In this document: piece by piece, positions 7,913 through 18,800 of the stretch
Position numbering within the stretch: position 1 is the stretch's first letter
How the letters are laid out: each line of letters opens with the position of its first letter
NCBI GenBank assembly: GCA_020632715.1
Contig: JACKFA010000001.1
Location: 558,001-622,000, forward strand
Reading direction: 5' to 3'
Length of the DNA: 64,000 nucleotides
Origin: Deltaproteobacteria bacterium
Lineage (GTDB): Bacteria > Myxococcota_A > UBA9042 > PHBI01
The notes under the pieces: model-generated
Told to the model about the DNA's origin: nothing
What the model saw: the letters and a program-made list of their open reading frames with translations, nothing else
Databases searched by the model: none
Position numbers and translations under genes: made by a program

Positions 7913-9022
7913 TCAGGCCGCTTCGGGCGCCACGTAGTCGTAGCCGAGCGCCTCGGCCACCGCCGGGTGCGTACACGCCCCGTTCTTCGTGTTGAGCCCG
8001 AGCCGGAGCCCCTTGTCGGCCGCGACGGCGGCCTCGAGGCCGAGGTTCGCGAGGCGCAGGGTGTACTCGGTCGTCGCGTTCGTGAGCGCGTAGGTGCTCG
8101 TGCGCGCGACCGCGCCCGGCATGTTCGCGACGCAGTAGTGCACGACCTCGCCGACGAGGTAGGTCGGGTCCTTGTGCGTCGTCGGGTGGCACGTCTCGAT
8201 GCAGCCGCCCTGGTCGACGGAGACGTCCACGATGACGCTCCCGGGCTTCATCTCCCGGACGAGGGCCTCGCTGACGAGCTTCGGCGCCCGCGCCCCGGCG
8301 ACGAGCACGCCGCCGACGAGCAGATCGGCCTGCCGCACCGAGTGCTCGATCGTCTCGGGGTTCGAGTGCAGCGTCATGATGCGGCCGTGGAACACGTCGT
8401 CGAGGTAGGTCAGGCGGTCGAGGTTGCGGTCGAGGAGCGTCACGCGCGCCCCCATCCCGACCGCGATCTTCGCGGCGTTCGTCCCGACCGTGCCGCCGCC
8501 GAGGACGACGACGTGGCCGGGCTTCGTGCCCGCGACCCCGCCGAGGAGGAGCCCCATGCCGCCCTGGTGCTTCTCGAGGCAGTGCGCGCCGACCTGCGTC
8601 GCCATCTTGCCGGCGATCTCGCTCATCGGCTTCAGGAGCGGGAGCCGCCCGTGCGTGTCCTCGATGGTCTCGTACGCGACGCCCGTGACGCCGGCCCGGA
8701 GCAGCTCCGCGCCGAGCTCCGGCACGGCCGCGAGGTGCAGGTACGTGAAGAGGATCTGCCCCTTCCGGAAGTGGCCGTACTCCGAGGGGATCGGCTCCTT
8801 CACCTTCACGACCATGTCGGCCTGGCCCCAGACCTCGGCCGCGTCGTCGACGAGGCGCGCGCCCATGCGCACGTAGTCCTCGTCCGGGACGCCGGAGCCC
8901 TGCCCTGCCCCCCGCTGCACGAGCACCTGGTGGCCGGCCGCGGTGAGCTGCTTCACCCCGCCGGGCACCATGCCGACGCGGTTCTCCTGGGACTTGATCT
9001 CGGTGGGGATGCCAACGATCAC
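7913..9022 (-). CDS. ald: Alanine dehydrogenase
   Basis: A 369-residue protein, normal length for the family. It interconverts L-alanine and pyruvate plus ammonia with NAD in the cytoplasm. The N-terminus MIVGIPTEIKSQENRVGM is the alanine dehydrogenase/PNT signature, followed by Lys/His catalytic-region sequence (MVVKVKEPIPSEY, LFTYLHLAA). The Rossmann NAD site is VVLGGGTVGTNAAKIA at about 170-185. SVDQGGCIETCHPTTH near residue 270 is also typical. An SD-like AGAGGAG lies 8 bases before the ATG. Alanine racemase is found at 62751-63986, but the two are not clustered. Confidence 0.95.
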   Translation of the reverse strand: MIVGIPTEIKSQENRVGMVPGGVKQLTAAGHQVLVQRGAGQGSGVPDEDYVRMGARLVDDAAEVWGQADMVVKVKEPIPSEYGHFRKGQILFTYLHLAAVPELGAELLRAGVTGVAYETIEDTHGRLPLLKPMSEIAGKMATQVGAHCLEKHQGGMGLLLGGVAGTKPGHVVVLGGGTVGTNAAKIAVGMGARVTLLDRNLDRLTYLDDVFHGRIMTLHSNPETIEHSVRQADLLVGGVLVAGARAPKLVSEALVREMKPGSVIVDVSVDQGGCIETCHPTTHKDPTYLVGEVVHYCVANMPGAVARTSTYALTNATTEYTLRLANLGLEAAVAADKGLRLGLNTKNGACTHPAVAEALGYDYVAPEAA

Positions 9023-9161
9023 GAGCGCTTCTCCTCTTTGGGGTCGCCGCAGGGCCGACGGGCCGGGGCGCCTCGCGCGCGTGCGCGACGCTCACCCGGT
9101 CGACGCGGCGGCGGTCTGACGGTGACCCCCGCCCTACCGGCCGCGGCGCGGCGGAGAATAC

Positions 9162-11156
9162 CTACTGCAGCGCGGAAAGCCAGCTTGTGTCGGGCTCGAA
9201 GGGCCCATCCGACATCGGGAAGAAGAGGTGCCACGCGCAGAGCGCCGACTGGCGCCCCCAGGCGTCGATCCAGCGGTCCGCGTTGCCGTCGACCGCCTGG
9301 CACCCCTGCCCCGCCGGGGTCCCGAGGTTCATCGCGCCGTCGAGGCCGAGGAGCTGGTTCCGGAGGGTCTGCCCGATGACGGGGATCGCCGCGTCACAGG
9401 CGTAGGGCGCCGCGTAGGCGACGTAGCTCGGGACGCTGTCCTCGATGCGCGCCGTGAAGATGTCGCAGCAGTCGTCGTAGTAGAGGCACTCGCGGTCGCC
9501 GAGGAGCACGGAGGCGAGGTCCTCGAAGGAGTCGACCGGCGGGAGCCCCCCCGTGCCGTCGCCGAACGCGAGCGGCAGGATGTAGCGCTCGAGGATCGCG
9601 TCGATGAGCGGCCCGTACGTGAGCCCCGTGACCTCGTGCTCCTCGATGTGGAGGGCGAGGTTCGCGTCGACGCCGGCGGCGAGCTGCGCCTGCGGCTGGT
9701 ATCCGTAGATCGACTCGAGCGGGATCGACGTCCAGCCGCACTCGAGCGGGTTCGCGACGTTCTTGCAGGCCGGGTCGAACTTCCAGCGGAAGCGCACGTG
9801 GGTCCACGTCTCGCTCGCGTCGCCGGGGGCGAAGTAGGCGCCCTGGAAGCCCGGCTTCGACGTCGCCGGCTCCGCGAGGAACGGCATCGTCGACATGAAG
9901 CGCAGGTCCTGCAGGATCTCGGAGACCGTGGTCCCCGTGAACGTGACGTTCTGCCCGAGCGTGTTCGCGAGGAGCTCGAGGAGCGAGGCGTCGGCGAAGT
10001 CGGCGACGATGGCGCCCACGACCGAGAGGGAGCCGTCGCCGCTCTGGAGATAGCCGCACACCGTCCCGAGGAAGCCGCTCGCGTTCTGGCAGGCCCACGA
10101 GATGACGAGCGCCCCCGGGTGCGTGAAGAGCTGCGTCACGCCGTGCATGATGCTGCCGGTCGTGCCCTCGGCGCCGGAGACGACGTCCATCCGCGTCTCC
10201 GTGCGGTACGTCCCCTTGAAGCGCGGGGGCAGGTCGAGCACGTAGACGAGCTCGCTCGCCGTGTCGTTGGGCTTGACGAGCACGTTGTCGACGCAGCCCT
10301 CGGCGACGTCGGTGACGCCGTCGGTCGGCCCCGTGAACTGGAGCGTCCAGCGCTGCTCACCCGCCTCGACGAGGCCCGGGAGCGTCAAGAGGCTCGCCTG
10401 CTCGCCGAAGCCGTAGGGGCCGGTCGTGAGGTCGGGCGTCGGGTGGACGCCCCCCGCGTCCGGGTAGACCGCCGCGCAGGAGGGCTCGCCGTCGTGCTGG
10501 AGGTAGAGGTTCAGGCGGAAGTCGGCGACGCCGAGGTGGCCCACGTACTCGGGCGAGGCGACGAGCACGGGCGCCGGCGGGAGCGTGAGGGTGATGACGA
10601 AGGAGACCGAGCCCGCGCCGGGGTCGCTGCCGACCGACGCCGTGATCGTCGCGGTGCCCGGAACGTCGAAGGAGCGCACGTGCACGGTCGCGACGCCGCT
10701 CTCGTCGGTGTAGCTCGTGAGCGCCGAGAGCGCGGCGAGCGTCTGCGGGGCGTCGCTCTCGAACTTGATGGAGCGGTCGGCGAGGCCCTTGCCGCTCCCG
10801 TCACGGTAGATGACGGCGAGGTCGAAGCCCGCGCCAGCGAGCCCGCTCATGACGCAGGGGCTCGTGACGCAGACGAGGCCGTCGTCGCCCTTCATCGTCG
10901 GGTCGTAGCGCAGCGTGTTCGGCGCGCTCGTCGTCGTGTCGGGCGCGGTCGCCGTGTCGACGGGCGCCTCGGTGTCGGCGGGCTCGCTCGTGTCGGCCGG
11001 GAGCGAGTCGGCGCCGGTGTACGTGTCGGTCGTCGGGACGAGGCTCTGCTTGCCGCCGTCGTCGCCGCAGCCGGCGGCGCCCGCGCCGAGGGCGAGCGCG
11101 ACGAGCGACGCGACCGTCAGGGCCTTCGTCGTCGGGAGGCGATTGGCGAGATCCAT
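9162..11156 (-). CDS. Ig-like-domain lipoprotein
   Basis: A 664-residue protein starting at the ATG at 11156 (MDLANRL), chosen because the signal peptide begins there and an earlier in-frame ATG would add a long basic tail. The signal ends in a lipobox (GAGAAGC). An Asp/Thr-rich low-complexity linker (about 40-80) leads to a bacterial Ig-like (Big/invasin-type) domain at about 90-190 (GSGKGLADRSIKFESDAP, GVATVHVRSFDVPGTATI). The remaining 450 residues, with several Cys, match no family I recognise. It is probably an outer-membrane lipoprotein of unknown function. It stands alone with its own promoter. Confidence 0.75.
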   Translation of the reverse strand: MDLANRLPTTKALTVASLVALALGAGAAGCGDDGGKQSLVPTTDTYTGADSLPADTSEPADTEAPVDTATAPDTTTSAPNTLRYDPTMKGDDGLVCVTSPCVMSGLAGAGFDLAVIYRDGSGKGLADRSIKFESDAPQTLAALSALTSYTDESGVATVHVRSFDVPGTATITASVGSDPGAGSVSFVITLTLPPAPVLVASPEYVGHLGVADFRLNLYLQHDGEPSCAAVYPDAGGVHPTPDLTTGPYGFGEQASLLTLPGLVEAGEQRWTLQFTGPTDGVTDVAEGCVDNVLVKPNDTASELVYVLDLPPRFKGTYRTETRMDVVSGAEGTTGSIMHGVTQLFTHPGALVISWACQNASGFLGTVCGYLQSGDGSLSVVGAIVADFADASLLELLANTLGQNVTFTGTTVSEILQDLRFMSTMPFLAEPATSKPGFQGAYFAPGDASETWTHVRFRWKFDPACKNVANPLECGWTSIPLESIYGYQPQAQLAAGVDANLALHIEEHEVTGLTYGPLIDAILERYILPLAFGDGTGGLPPVDSFEDLASVLLGDRECLYYDDCCDIFTARIEDSVPSYVAYAAPYACDAAIPVIGQTLRNQLLGLDGAMNLGTPAGQGCQAVDGNADRWIDAWGRQSALCAWHLFFPMSDGPFEPDTSWLSALQ

Positions 11157-11180
11157 GTCCACTCCGCGGGTAGAGCCTCT

Positions 11181-11210
11181 AGCGTAGCGTCGCGCCTGCG
11201 CGCGTCGCAA
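11181..11210 (-). promoter_or_regulatory. Promoter of the Ig-like lipoprotein gene
   Basis: On the minus strand TTGCGA (11210-11205), an 18-base spacer and TACGCT (11186-11181), about 25 bases before the ATG at 11156. GGAG lies in the short leader. Confidence 0.45.
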
Positions 11211-11253
11211 GGGCCTGGGCGATTCGGGCGCGGGGTATCGCGCAACCGCGCCC

Positions 11254-13323
11254 TCAACGCCAGGGAAGATCGTCGCCGAGCGCGAGGAGCTTGCCCGCCG
11301 CGTCAGCCGGGACGGCCGGCGAGAAGCGGAAGCCCTGGCCGTGGGTGCAGCGCAGCGCGCGGAGCGCCTCGAGCTGCGGCTCCGTCTCGATGCCCTCGGC
11401 GATGACGCGGGCGTTCACGCGGTTCGAGAGGTCGATGATGGTCTCGACGATGCTCGGCATGCGGTGCCCGTCGAGCGCGCTCACGAAGGAGCGGTCGATC
11501 TTGAGGCACTCGATCGAGAACTTGTGCATGTAGCTGAGGGAGCTGTAGCCGGTGCCGAAGTCGTCGATGTAGAGGCCGACGCCGAGGTCCGCGAGCCCGT
11601 GGACGACCTCGGCCCCGGCGCTCGCGGTGTCGACGAGCACGGACTCCGTGAGCTCGAGCTTGAGCCCCTTCGGCGAGAGGCCGTGGCGCTCGAGCGCGAG
11701 CGCGACCTCGCCGACGAGCGCCGGGCGCACCGAGCGGCCGCTCACGTTGACGCTCACGTAGAGATCGGGGTGCTGCTCGCGCCACTGCGCGGTCTGCGCG
11801 CAGGCGAGCGCGAGCATCCGGAGGAGGATGTCGTCGATGAGACCGGTCTCCTCGGCGACCGGGATGAACTCGACCGGCGGGAGCATGCCGCCGCCCTCGC
11901 GCGGGACGCGGCAGAGGGCCTCGAAGCCCTCGATGCGGCGCGTGTCGAGGCGCACGATCGGCTGGTAGTAGGCCGTGAGCGTGCCGCGCTCGAGGGCGCG
12001 CACGAGCTCGCTCTCGATCTTGATGCGGTGCATCGCGGACTTGTGCATCGCGATGTCGAAGACGCGGAGCCCCCCCTTGCCGCTCTTCTTCGCGCGGTAC
12101 ATCGCCGTGTCGGCGTCGCGCAGGATCTCCTGCGCGTCCGTGTAGCGGCGATCGGACATGGCGATGCCGATGCTGATGCTCGTCTGGATGGTGTGGCCGC
12201 GCACCTCGAACGAGCCGTGCACCGACGCCGCGAGGCGCTCGGCGACGGCCTGCGTGTGCTCCTCGCCGTCGACGGGGTCGAGCAGCACGGTGAACTCGTC
12301 GCCGCCGATGCGCGCGACCGTGTCGCTCGGGCGGACGCACGCCTTGAGGCGCATCGCGACGATGGCGAGCAGCTCGTCGCCCGAGGTGTGGCCGAGGCTG
12401 TCGTTCACGACCTTGAAGCCGTCGACGTCGATGAAGAGCACCGCGAACCGGTAGCGCGGGTTCCGGCGCGCGCGCGCGACCGCGTGCCCGAGGCGATCGA
12501 CGAAGAAGGCGCGGTTCGGGAGCCCGGTGAGGTTGTCGTGGAAGGCGTTGTGAGCGAGGCGCGCCTCGGCCTTCCGGCGGTCCGTGATGTCGTGGAGGGA
12601 GCCCGCGATGACCGTCGCGCCCTTCGCGCCCTCCGTGGCCACCGCGTGCGCGTCGACCCAGCGGAAGTCGTTGGCCACGGTGAGCCTGTGGACGACGCGC
12701 AGCTCGCGCGACGTGCCCGAGGCGAGCGCGTCCAGACCTTGCTGGAGGCGCCCCCGGTCGGCCGGGTGCACGCGCTCGAGCCAGCGGGAGAGGTCGGTCG
12801 TCGCCCCGGGGCGGATCCCGAAGAGCCCCTGCCAGCGCGGCGAGAACCAGACCTCGTCGCGCGCCGGGACCCAGGTCCAGAGCGAGTCCGACGTGCCGCG
12901 CCCGAGCAGGGAGCGGAGCGTCGTCTCCTCGGCGAGCGCGCGGCGCGCGAGGTAGCCCACGATGTAGCCGAGCCCGCCCGCGAGGAGGCCCGCGGCCCCG
13001 GCGACCACGGCGGCGCCGGCGTTCTCCGCGAGGAGCCACGAGGCCCCCCCGGCGACACCCGCCCCGACGACCGCGAAGAGCGCCGCCGGCACGCGCGGCA
13101 CGCGCTCCTTCGGCGGCGCGACCCCCGCCTCGGACGGCGCCTCCTCCTCGTCGAGGGACGCGAGGGCGGCGCTCACGGCCGCGCTCTCCGCCGCGAGCTC
13201 GCCCGGCGCGGGATCCGGGATGTCGATGAGCACCTCGTCGAGCGGGCGGCGCCCTGCCTCGAAGGCGGGCGCGTCGACGAGGGGCGGCGCCGCGGCGGGC
13301 TCGAGCGGGAGGCGGCTCGCCAT
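11254..13323 (-). CDS. PAS-GGDEF-EAL cyclic-di-GMP synthase/phosphodiesterase
   Basis: A 689-residue protein. An Ala/Pro/Glu-rich N-terminus is followed by two short membrane helices at about 80-125, a PAS domain (about 145-250, ending GSLHDITDRRKAEARL), a GGDEF domain with intact GGDEF at 340-344 and an RxxD inhibitory site (RPSD, 331-334) five residues before it, then an EAL domain with EAL at 468-470 and the DDFGTGYSSL and EGIETE motifs. Both catalytic sites look intact, so it may make and degrade cyclic-di-GMP. The start ATG overlaps the stop of the hybrid kinase gene by one base (TGATG), so the two are coupled. It is the last gene of a three-gene signalling operon. Confidence 0.93.
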   Translation of the reverse strand: MASRLPLEPAAAPPLVDAPAFEAGRRPLDEVLIDIPDPAPGELAAESAAVSAALASLDEEEAPSEAGVAPPKERVPRVPAALFAVVGAGVAGGASWLLAENAGAAVVAGAAGLLAGGLGYIVGYLARRALAEETTLRSLLGRGTSDSLWTWVPARDEVWFSPRWQGLFGIRPGATTDLSRWLERVHPADRGRLQQGLDALASGTSRELRVVHRLTVANDFRWVDAHAVATEGAKGATVIAGSLHDITDRRKAEARLAHNAFHDNLTGLPNRAFFVDRLGHAVARARRNPRYRFAVLFIDVDGFKVVNDSLGHTSGDELLAIVAMRLKACVRPSDTVARIGGDEFTVLLDPVDGEEHTQAVAERLAASVHGSFEVRGHTIQTSISIGIAMSDRRYTDAQEILRDADTAMYRAKKSGKGGLRVFDIAMHKSAMHRIKIESELVRALERGTLTAYYQPIVRLDTRRIEGFEALCRVPREGGGMLPPVEFIPVAEETGLIDDILLRMLALACAQTAQWREQHPDLYVSVNVSGRSVRPALVGEVALALERHGLSPKGLKLELTESVLVDTASAGAEVVHGLADLGVGLYIDDFGTGYSSLSYMHKFSIECLKIDRSFVSALDGHRMPSIVETIIDLSNRVNARVIAEGIETEPQLEALRALRCTHGQGFRFSPAVPADAAGKLLALGDDLPWR

Positions 13324-15890
13324 CAGACCGCCCGCCGCTTCGTGATCGGCTGGGACACGGCGGCGACGGACGCGGGCGCGACGGGCAGCCGGATCACGAA
13401 GGTCGCGCCGGCGACCTCGGACTGATCGAGGTAGATCTCGCCGCCCACGTGCTCGACGAGGCGCCGCGCGACCGCGAGCCCCATGCCGGTGTGGGGGCCG
13501 TCGTAGAAGGGGAAGAACACGCGCTCGGCGTGCTGCGCCGGGACGCCGGGGCCCTCGTCGCGGATCGAGATCACCGCGTGGTCGCTCGCCTCGTCCCACG
13601 CGAGGATCCGCACCTGGCCTCCGGGCTCGGTGGCCGTCACCGCGTTCTCGACGAGCTCGGCGACGAGGAGCTCGAGCTGCCCTGCCGGGAAGAGGACCGT
13701 GGCCCGCGAGCGGAGGTCCACGTCGAGCGCGCGCCCGGCGCACTTCGGCGAGACCATCTCGACCGCCTTGGCGACGGCGTCCTTGACGCTCGTCGGGGTC
13801 GGGCTCGCGCTCGCCCCCGCGAGGGCGAAGGCGCGGAGCTGCTCGAGCACGCGGCGGACCCCGCCGAGCCCCTCGCGAGCCGTGTTGAGCGCCGCGGGCG
13901 CGGACTTCACGAGCTCCGGGAGATCGCGCTCGATGTCCCCGACGGCCTGCTCGAGCGCGTCCGAGACCCCCGTCGCCATGAAGACGAGGGCCTCGTCGCG
14001 GTCGTCGCGCGCGGCGTCGCGCACGGTCTCCTGGCGGCGGAGCAGCGTGTCGACCGCCGCGAGGAGCTCCCCCGCCGAGAACGGCTTCGCGAGGTAGGCG
14101 TCGGCCCCGCCCGCGCGGCCGGCGATGCGGTCCTCCGCCGTGTCCTTCGCCGTGAGCAGGATGACCGGGATCCGGCTCGTGGTCGCGTCCTCGCGGAGGC
14201 GCCGCACGAGCTCGAAGCCGTCCATCTCCGGCATCATGACGTCGCTGATGATGAGGTCCGGGAGCCGCTCGACCGCCGTGAGCAAGCCCTCGCGCCCGTT
14301 GGCCGCGGTCGTGGTGCTGAAGTCGGCCGCGAGGAGCGCCACGAGGAACTGCACCATGTCGGGGTTGTCCTCGACGATGAGCACGTTGGCGGCGCGCCCG
14401 CGGGCCTGCTCGGTGCGGGTCGAGGTCGCGCGGTGCTCGGTCGCGAGGTCGATCTCGTGCAAGCGGTAGGCGCGCGCCGCCTTGAGCGCCTCGTGCCACT
14501 CCGGGAGCCCCGTCTCGTTGGAGCGCCGCTCGGTCCCGAGCGCCTTCCGCGTGCGGCGCCGCTCGATGGGCGCCGCGGCGGGGAGCTCGTTCGGCAGCCA
14601 GAAGCGCATCGTCGTGCCGACGCCGAGGGCGCTCGACGCCTCGATGCGGCCGCCGTGGAGCTCGACGATCTCTTTTGCGAGCGCGAGCCCGATGCCGGTG
14701 CCGCCGACCGCGCGCGTGGCGCCGTCGTCGACCTGGTAGAAGCGGTCGAAGACGCGCACGAGCGCGTCCTCCGGGATGCCGATCCCGGTGTCGCGCACAC
14801 TCACCTCGATGCCGTTGTCGAGGCCGCGCACGACGACGCTGATGCGGCCGCCCTCGGGCGTGAACTTGGCGGCGTTGCCGAGCAGGTTCAGGAAGACGCG
14901 CTCGATGAGATCGGGGTCGCAGCGCGTCGGGACGACGCTCCCCTCGACGGCGAAGCTCACCTCGATGCTCTTCCGCGCCGTGAGCTCGGAGACCTCGTCG
15001 ATGAGCATGCGCCCGAGCTGCACGAGGTCGATGGTCTCGACCTTGAGGCGGAGCGTCGTCGCCTCGGCCTTCGACAACGCGAGCAGATCGTCGACCAGGC
15101 GGAGGAGGCGGAGGGCGTTGCGGCGGACGAGCAGGAGCTTCTCGCGCTGCGCGATGGTGAGGTCCTCGCGCGGATCCTCGAGGAGGCTCTCGACGGGCGC
15201 GAGCGTGAGCGTGAGCGGCGTCCGCAGCTCGTGCGAGAGGTTCGCGAAGAAGCGGTTCTTCGCGCGGTCGAGCTCCTTCAGGCGGCTGTTGGCGTTGGCG
15301 AGCTCCGCGCGGTGCGAGAACTCCTCGTAGCGGCTCCGGAGCGACACGAGATACATGACGACGCCGATGAACCAGGCGGCCGTCAGGAGCCCGACGTTCG
15401 TCACGAAGACGCCGACGGAGCCGGCCACGTCGAAGGCGACCACGGCGCCCGCGTAGAGCACCACGAGCGAGGCGTAGACGACCGCCGCGTACACGGGCTG
15501 CCACGTCATCGGCAGGAGCGCGTAGCCGAACATCGTGAGGAAGAGCGCCTCGTGGTAGCGGCTCTCCGCGCCGCCCGTGAGCACGGTCACCGCGATGACG
15601 CCGCCGCCCGTGACGAGGAACGCGGCCGTGAGCAGGACGCGCGCGTGGCGCACGGCGAGACCCGGGACGAGGGTCGTCGCGAGCAGCAGCAAGAGGATCC
15701 CGATGATGGCCGAGCGCGCGGCGACGAGCGCCGGCACGGCCGCCGGGGACACCAGCATGGGGTCGACGAACGCCATGCCGAAGAACGAGAGGGCCCCGAC
15801 GATGCACGCGATGCGCATCGACTGCGCCGAGCGTTCACGGAGCTCCGCCATGAACGCTTCGGGGTATGACCGTCTCAGGGTCTTCGGCAT
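13323..15890 (-). CDS. Membrane hybrid histidine kinase with a second, terminal ATPase domain
   Basis: An 855-residue protein. About six membrane helices (25-185) are followed by HisKA with phosphoacceptor H220 (FFANLSHELRTPL), an HATPase_c domain (N-box NLLGNAAKF near 335, DTGIGIPED, GGTGIGLALAKEIV), a receiver domain with D550 (DLIISDVMMPEMDGF), a helical linker (about 625-730) and a second HATPase_c domain (LELLVAELVENAVTATEPGG, DEGPGVPAQ, HTGMGLAVARRLVEHVGG). The linker has no H-box, so the last ATPase domain has no phosphoacceptor of its own. The gene start overlaps the end of the PilZ/methyltransferase gene by 16 bases, and its stop overlaps the GGDEF-EAL start. It probably senses a membrane signal and feeds cyclic-di-GMP control. 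Confidence 0.93.
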   Translation of the reverse strand: MPKTLRRSYPEAFMAELRERSAQSMRIACIVGALSFFGMAFVDPMLVSPAAVPALVAARSAIIGILLLLLATTLVPGLAVRHARVLLTAAFLVTGGGVIAVTVLTGGAESRYHEALFLTMFGYALLPMTWQPVYAAVVYASLVVLYAGAVVAFDVAGSVGVFVTNVGLLTAAWFIGVVMYLVSLRSRYEEFSHRAELANANSRLKELDRAKNRFFANLSHELRTPLTLTLAPVESLLEDPREDLTIAQREKLLLVRRNALRLLRLVDDLLALSKAEATTLRLKVETIDLVQLGRMLIDEVSELTARKSIEVSFAVEGSVVPTRCDPDLIERVFLNLLGNAAKFTPEGGRISVVVRGLDNGIEVSVRDTGIGIPEDALVRVFDRFYQVDDGATRAVGGTGIGLALAKEIVELHGGRIEASSALGVGTTMRFWLPNELPAAAPIERRRTRKALGTERRSNETGLPEWHEALKAARAYRLHEIDLATEHRATSTRTEQARGRAANVLIVEDNPDMVQFLVALLAADFSTTTAANGREGLLTAVERLPDLIISDVMMPEMDGFELVRRLREDATTSRIPVILLTAKDTAEDRIAGRAGGADAYLAKPFSAGELLAAVDTLLRRQETVRDAARDDRDEALVFMATGVSDALEQAVGDIERDLPELVKSAPAALNTAREGLGGVRRVLEQLRAFALAGASASPTPTSVKDAVAKAVEMVSPKCAGRALDVDLRSRATVLFPAGQLELLVAELVENAVTATEPGGQVRILAWDEASDHAVISIRDEGPGVPAQHAERVFFPFYDGPHTGMGLAVARRLVEHVGGEIYLDQSEVAGATFVIRLPVAPASVAAVSQPITKRRAV

Positions 15891-18800
15891 ACCACGATCA
15901 CCGCCTGGGCCGGGTCACCGAAGCTCGTCACGACGCGCGGGGAGTCGAAGCCGCGGCGGGCGAGCGCGGCGACGAGCTCGTCGCCGTCGTAGAACTTGAA
16001 GACGCCCTCCTCCTCGAGCCGCATGAGCTCGGACGCGTGGGCGAGGAAGTCGCGCAGGCTCTCGATGAGCACCTCGCGCGGCTGCCCGCCCGGGAGGTCC
16101 GCCTCCGGCATCTGCTCGACGCGCTCGACCATGTCGAGGAAGAGCTTGCTCGAGTCGGCGTCGCGGATGAGCGACGACACGAGGAAGAGGCCGCCCGGCC
16201 GCAGCACGCGGTACGCCTCGAAGAGGACGTCGTCGGGCTCGTCGAGGTACGACAGCACGAGGCTCATCGCGACGCGGTCGAAGGAGCCGTCGGCGTAGGG
16301 GAGCCCGCCGCGGCCCGCGCCGAGCACGGTCTCGCGCGAGAGCGTGTGGAGCTCGGGCAGCTCGGGCTCCTCGCCGCGGCGCCGCGCCGGGACGGCGCTC
16401 GCGAGGGCGTGGAGGTCGCCGAGGAGGCGCGCGGCGTTGTCCGGGAGCGCCCGCTCGCGCGCGATGGCGCCGGGGTCGACCGCGCGGCCGAGGATCGCGG
16501 CGTGGACGGCGCCGTCGTGGCGCGTCTCGAGGACCCGCTCGAACGTCGCGCGGTGGACGCCCGGGACGCGCTCCACGAGCGCGCGCGCGCCGCCGGGGAG
16601 GTCGCCCGCCGTGAGCCGGTGGACCGCGACGAGCGGCGTGCCCTCGACGTCGACGCGCCGGAGCTCGGCCCGGGACCCCGCCGGGAGCTTCGTCCGGATG
16701 CGCTCGAGCGCCTCGGGGACGAGGTCCGTCACGACCTGCCGGCGCGGCCCGCGCTCGGCGACGCGGCGCGACAGGTTGCCCGTGCCCGCCCCGATCTCGA
16801 GGACGTCCTTCCCAGCGACGTCGAGGAGGTCCGCCTGCGTCTCCATGAGCTGGTCGTACTCGGGCGTGTACTCGAGGATGTCGAAGCCCATCCCCGCCTC
16901 GCCGAGGAGGTAGCGCCGCCACCAGCCGCGCGGGTCGCCGAGGCCGTTCCGGCGCACCTGCGACCACTCGAGGTCGGCCGTGGCGCCGAGCTTCGCGAGC
17001 GAGAGGCGGAACGGCTCGAGCGGCGAGTGGTGGACGTGCTGCCAGACGCGCCGCGTGACCGCGGTGAACTGGCGCATCGCCTCCTCGCCGCTCCGCGGGA
17101 GGTGGCCGCCGTCGACCTCGATGATGTCGCGCTGCGACTGGTCGTTCTCGGGGCGCGCGTTCATGACCTCGCGCACGCGGCGCGGGTCCATCCAGGCGTC
17201 GTGGAGGCCGAGGAACCAGTGGATGTCGGCGCGGATCTTCGCCATCTCGCGCTTCGAGTCGTCGAGCTGGCCGATCCCGAGCGCGCTCATGTCCGCCCAG
17301 AAGTTGTCGCCGTCGACCACGCAGCCGGCCATCGTGATGAGGCCCTGCGCGCGCCCGATGCGGTGGTTCTCGAAGATGTCGAAGTGCCCGCTCACGTGCT
17401 TCACGGCGTCGCGCACCTCGGGGGCCCCCATGTAGGACACCCAGAGGCCGACGGCCGACGCCTCGGGCAGCGTCATCGCGTGCATCGCGCCGACGGCGCC
17501 GAACGAGAGCGACACGATGACGACGTGCGTCGGGTCGACGTAGGGGTTCTGGCGCGCCCACGCGAGGCAGGCGAGCGTGTCCTTCACGACGCCGCCGACC
17601 GTGTAGTGGAGGGTGTTCCTCCCCTCCCCCTCGCACCCCGGATCCTTGTCGGACTCGCCGAGGTTGTTCGTGCCGTCGACGCGCAGGACCGCGATGTCCT
17701 GGTGGTTCCGGCGGAAGCCCTCGACGAGCGTGCTCGCGAGGAAGCTCATCTGCTCCTTCCGCCCGGCGAAGCCGGGGACCACGATGACGAGGGGGCAGCG
17801 CGCGACGCCCTCGTCGCCGAACGCGCGGTCGAGGATCCCGACGAGGCGCATGCCGTCGGGGCGCTTGATCTTCACCTTCACGAACGGGAGGGCCTCCTCC
17901 CCGCCGCGCTTCTGGGCGATCTTGTTCTTGCTCTTGTGGAAGAGGTACGCGACCGCCGTGCCGACCTTGCCGAGCGCGTCGCCGAGGCGCCCGAGGGGCC
18001 CCTTCGCGCCTGGCTTCTCGACCGCCTCCGCCTCCTCGACGTGGGTCGCGCCGCGCTGCGTGCCGTGCTGGAGCCCGACGCGCAGCCAGACGGCGCCGTC
18101 CTCGTCGATGACGCGCGTGATGTGGCGCACCTCGGCCGAGCGCAGCGGCTCGAACTCGCCGCGGCTCCCGACGCGCGCCCCGTCGAGCGCCATGCCGGGC
18201 ATCAGCTGACACGTCGCCTCGTCGGCGCGGAAGGAGAGCCCGTTGTCGCTCATCTCGACGACCGGGAACTCCTGGTGGCGGCTCGCGTCCCACGGCAGCG
18301 GCCAGCGCACGACCGTGCCCGGGCGCACGCGCTCGCGGGTCCGCCCGCGGCGCTCCGAGTACACGAGCGAGGTGACCGCGGACAGCTCGAGGCGCTCGCC
18401 GTCCGCGGCGAGCACGCGCGCCTGGAAGGAGTAGCTCACGAAGTCGAGCGTCACGAGGGCGAAGACGTCCTCGCCGACCTCGAGCTGGCTCCGCTCGGGC
18501 ACGCGCAGGACGAGGCGGTCCGCGCCGATCTCGGCGAGCCGCGCCCGGTCGCGCACGGTGCGGGCCGCCGGGATGAGCGTGATGTCGACGCGCTCGCGCT
18601 GCGTGCGCGCGAGGATCTGCGCGACGCGGGCGGGGTCGGTGATGGGCTCGATGGTGCTCGTCGCCGGATCGTGCAGCTGCTCGACCGTGCGGCGCGTGCC
18701 CTCGACGGACGTCATGTCGGCGACGAAGTGGCGGAGCCGCTTCTGGACGTCCTTCGGCGGATCGATGAAGGCGAGGCCCATGCCGTCGTCGGTGCGCCGC

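Noticed and set aside
11254..15807. A single 1517-codon ORF covering both the kinase and GGDEF-EAL regions
   Set aside because: Only its C-terminal 689 codons are protein-like; the upstream part is a frame shadow of the hybrid kinase, whose stop overlaps the real ATG at 13323.
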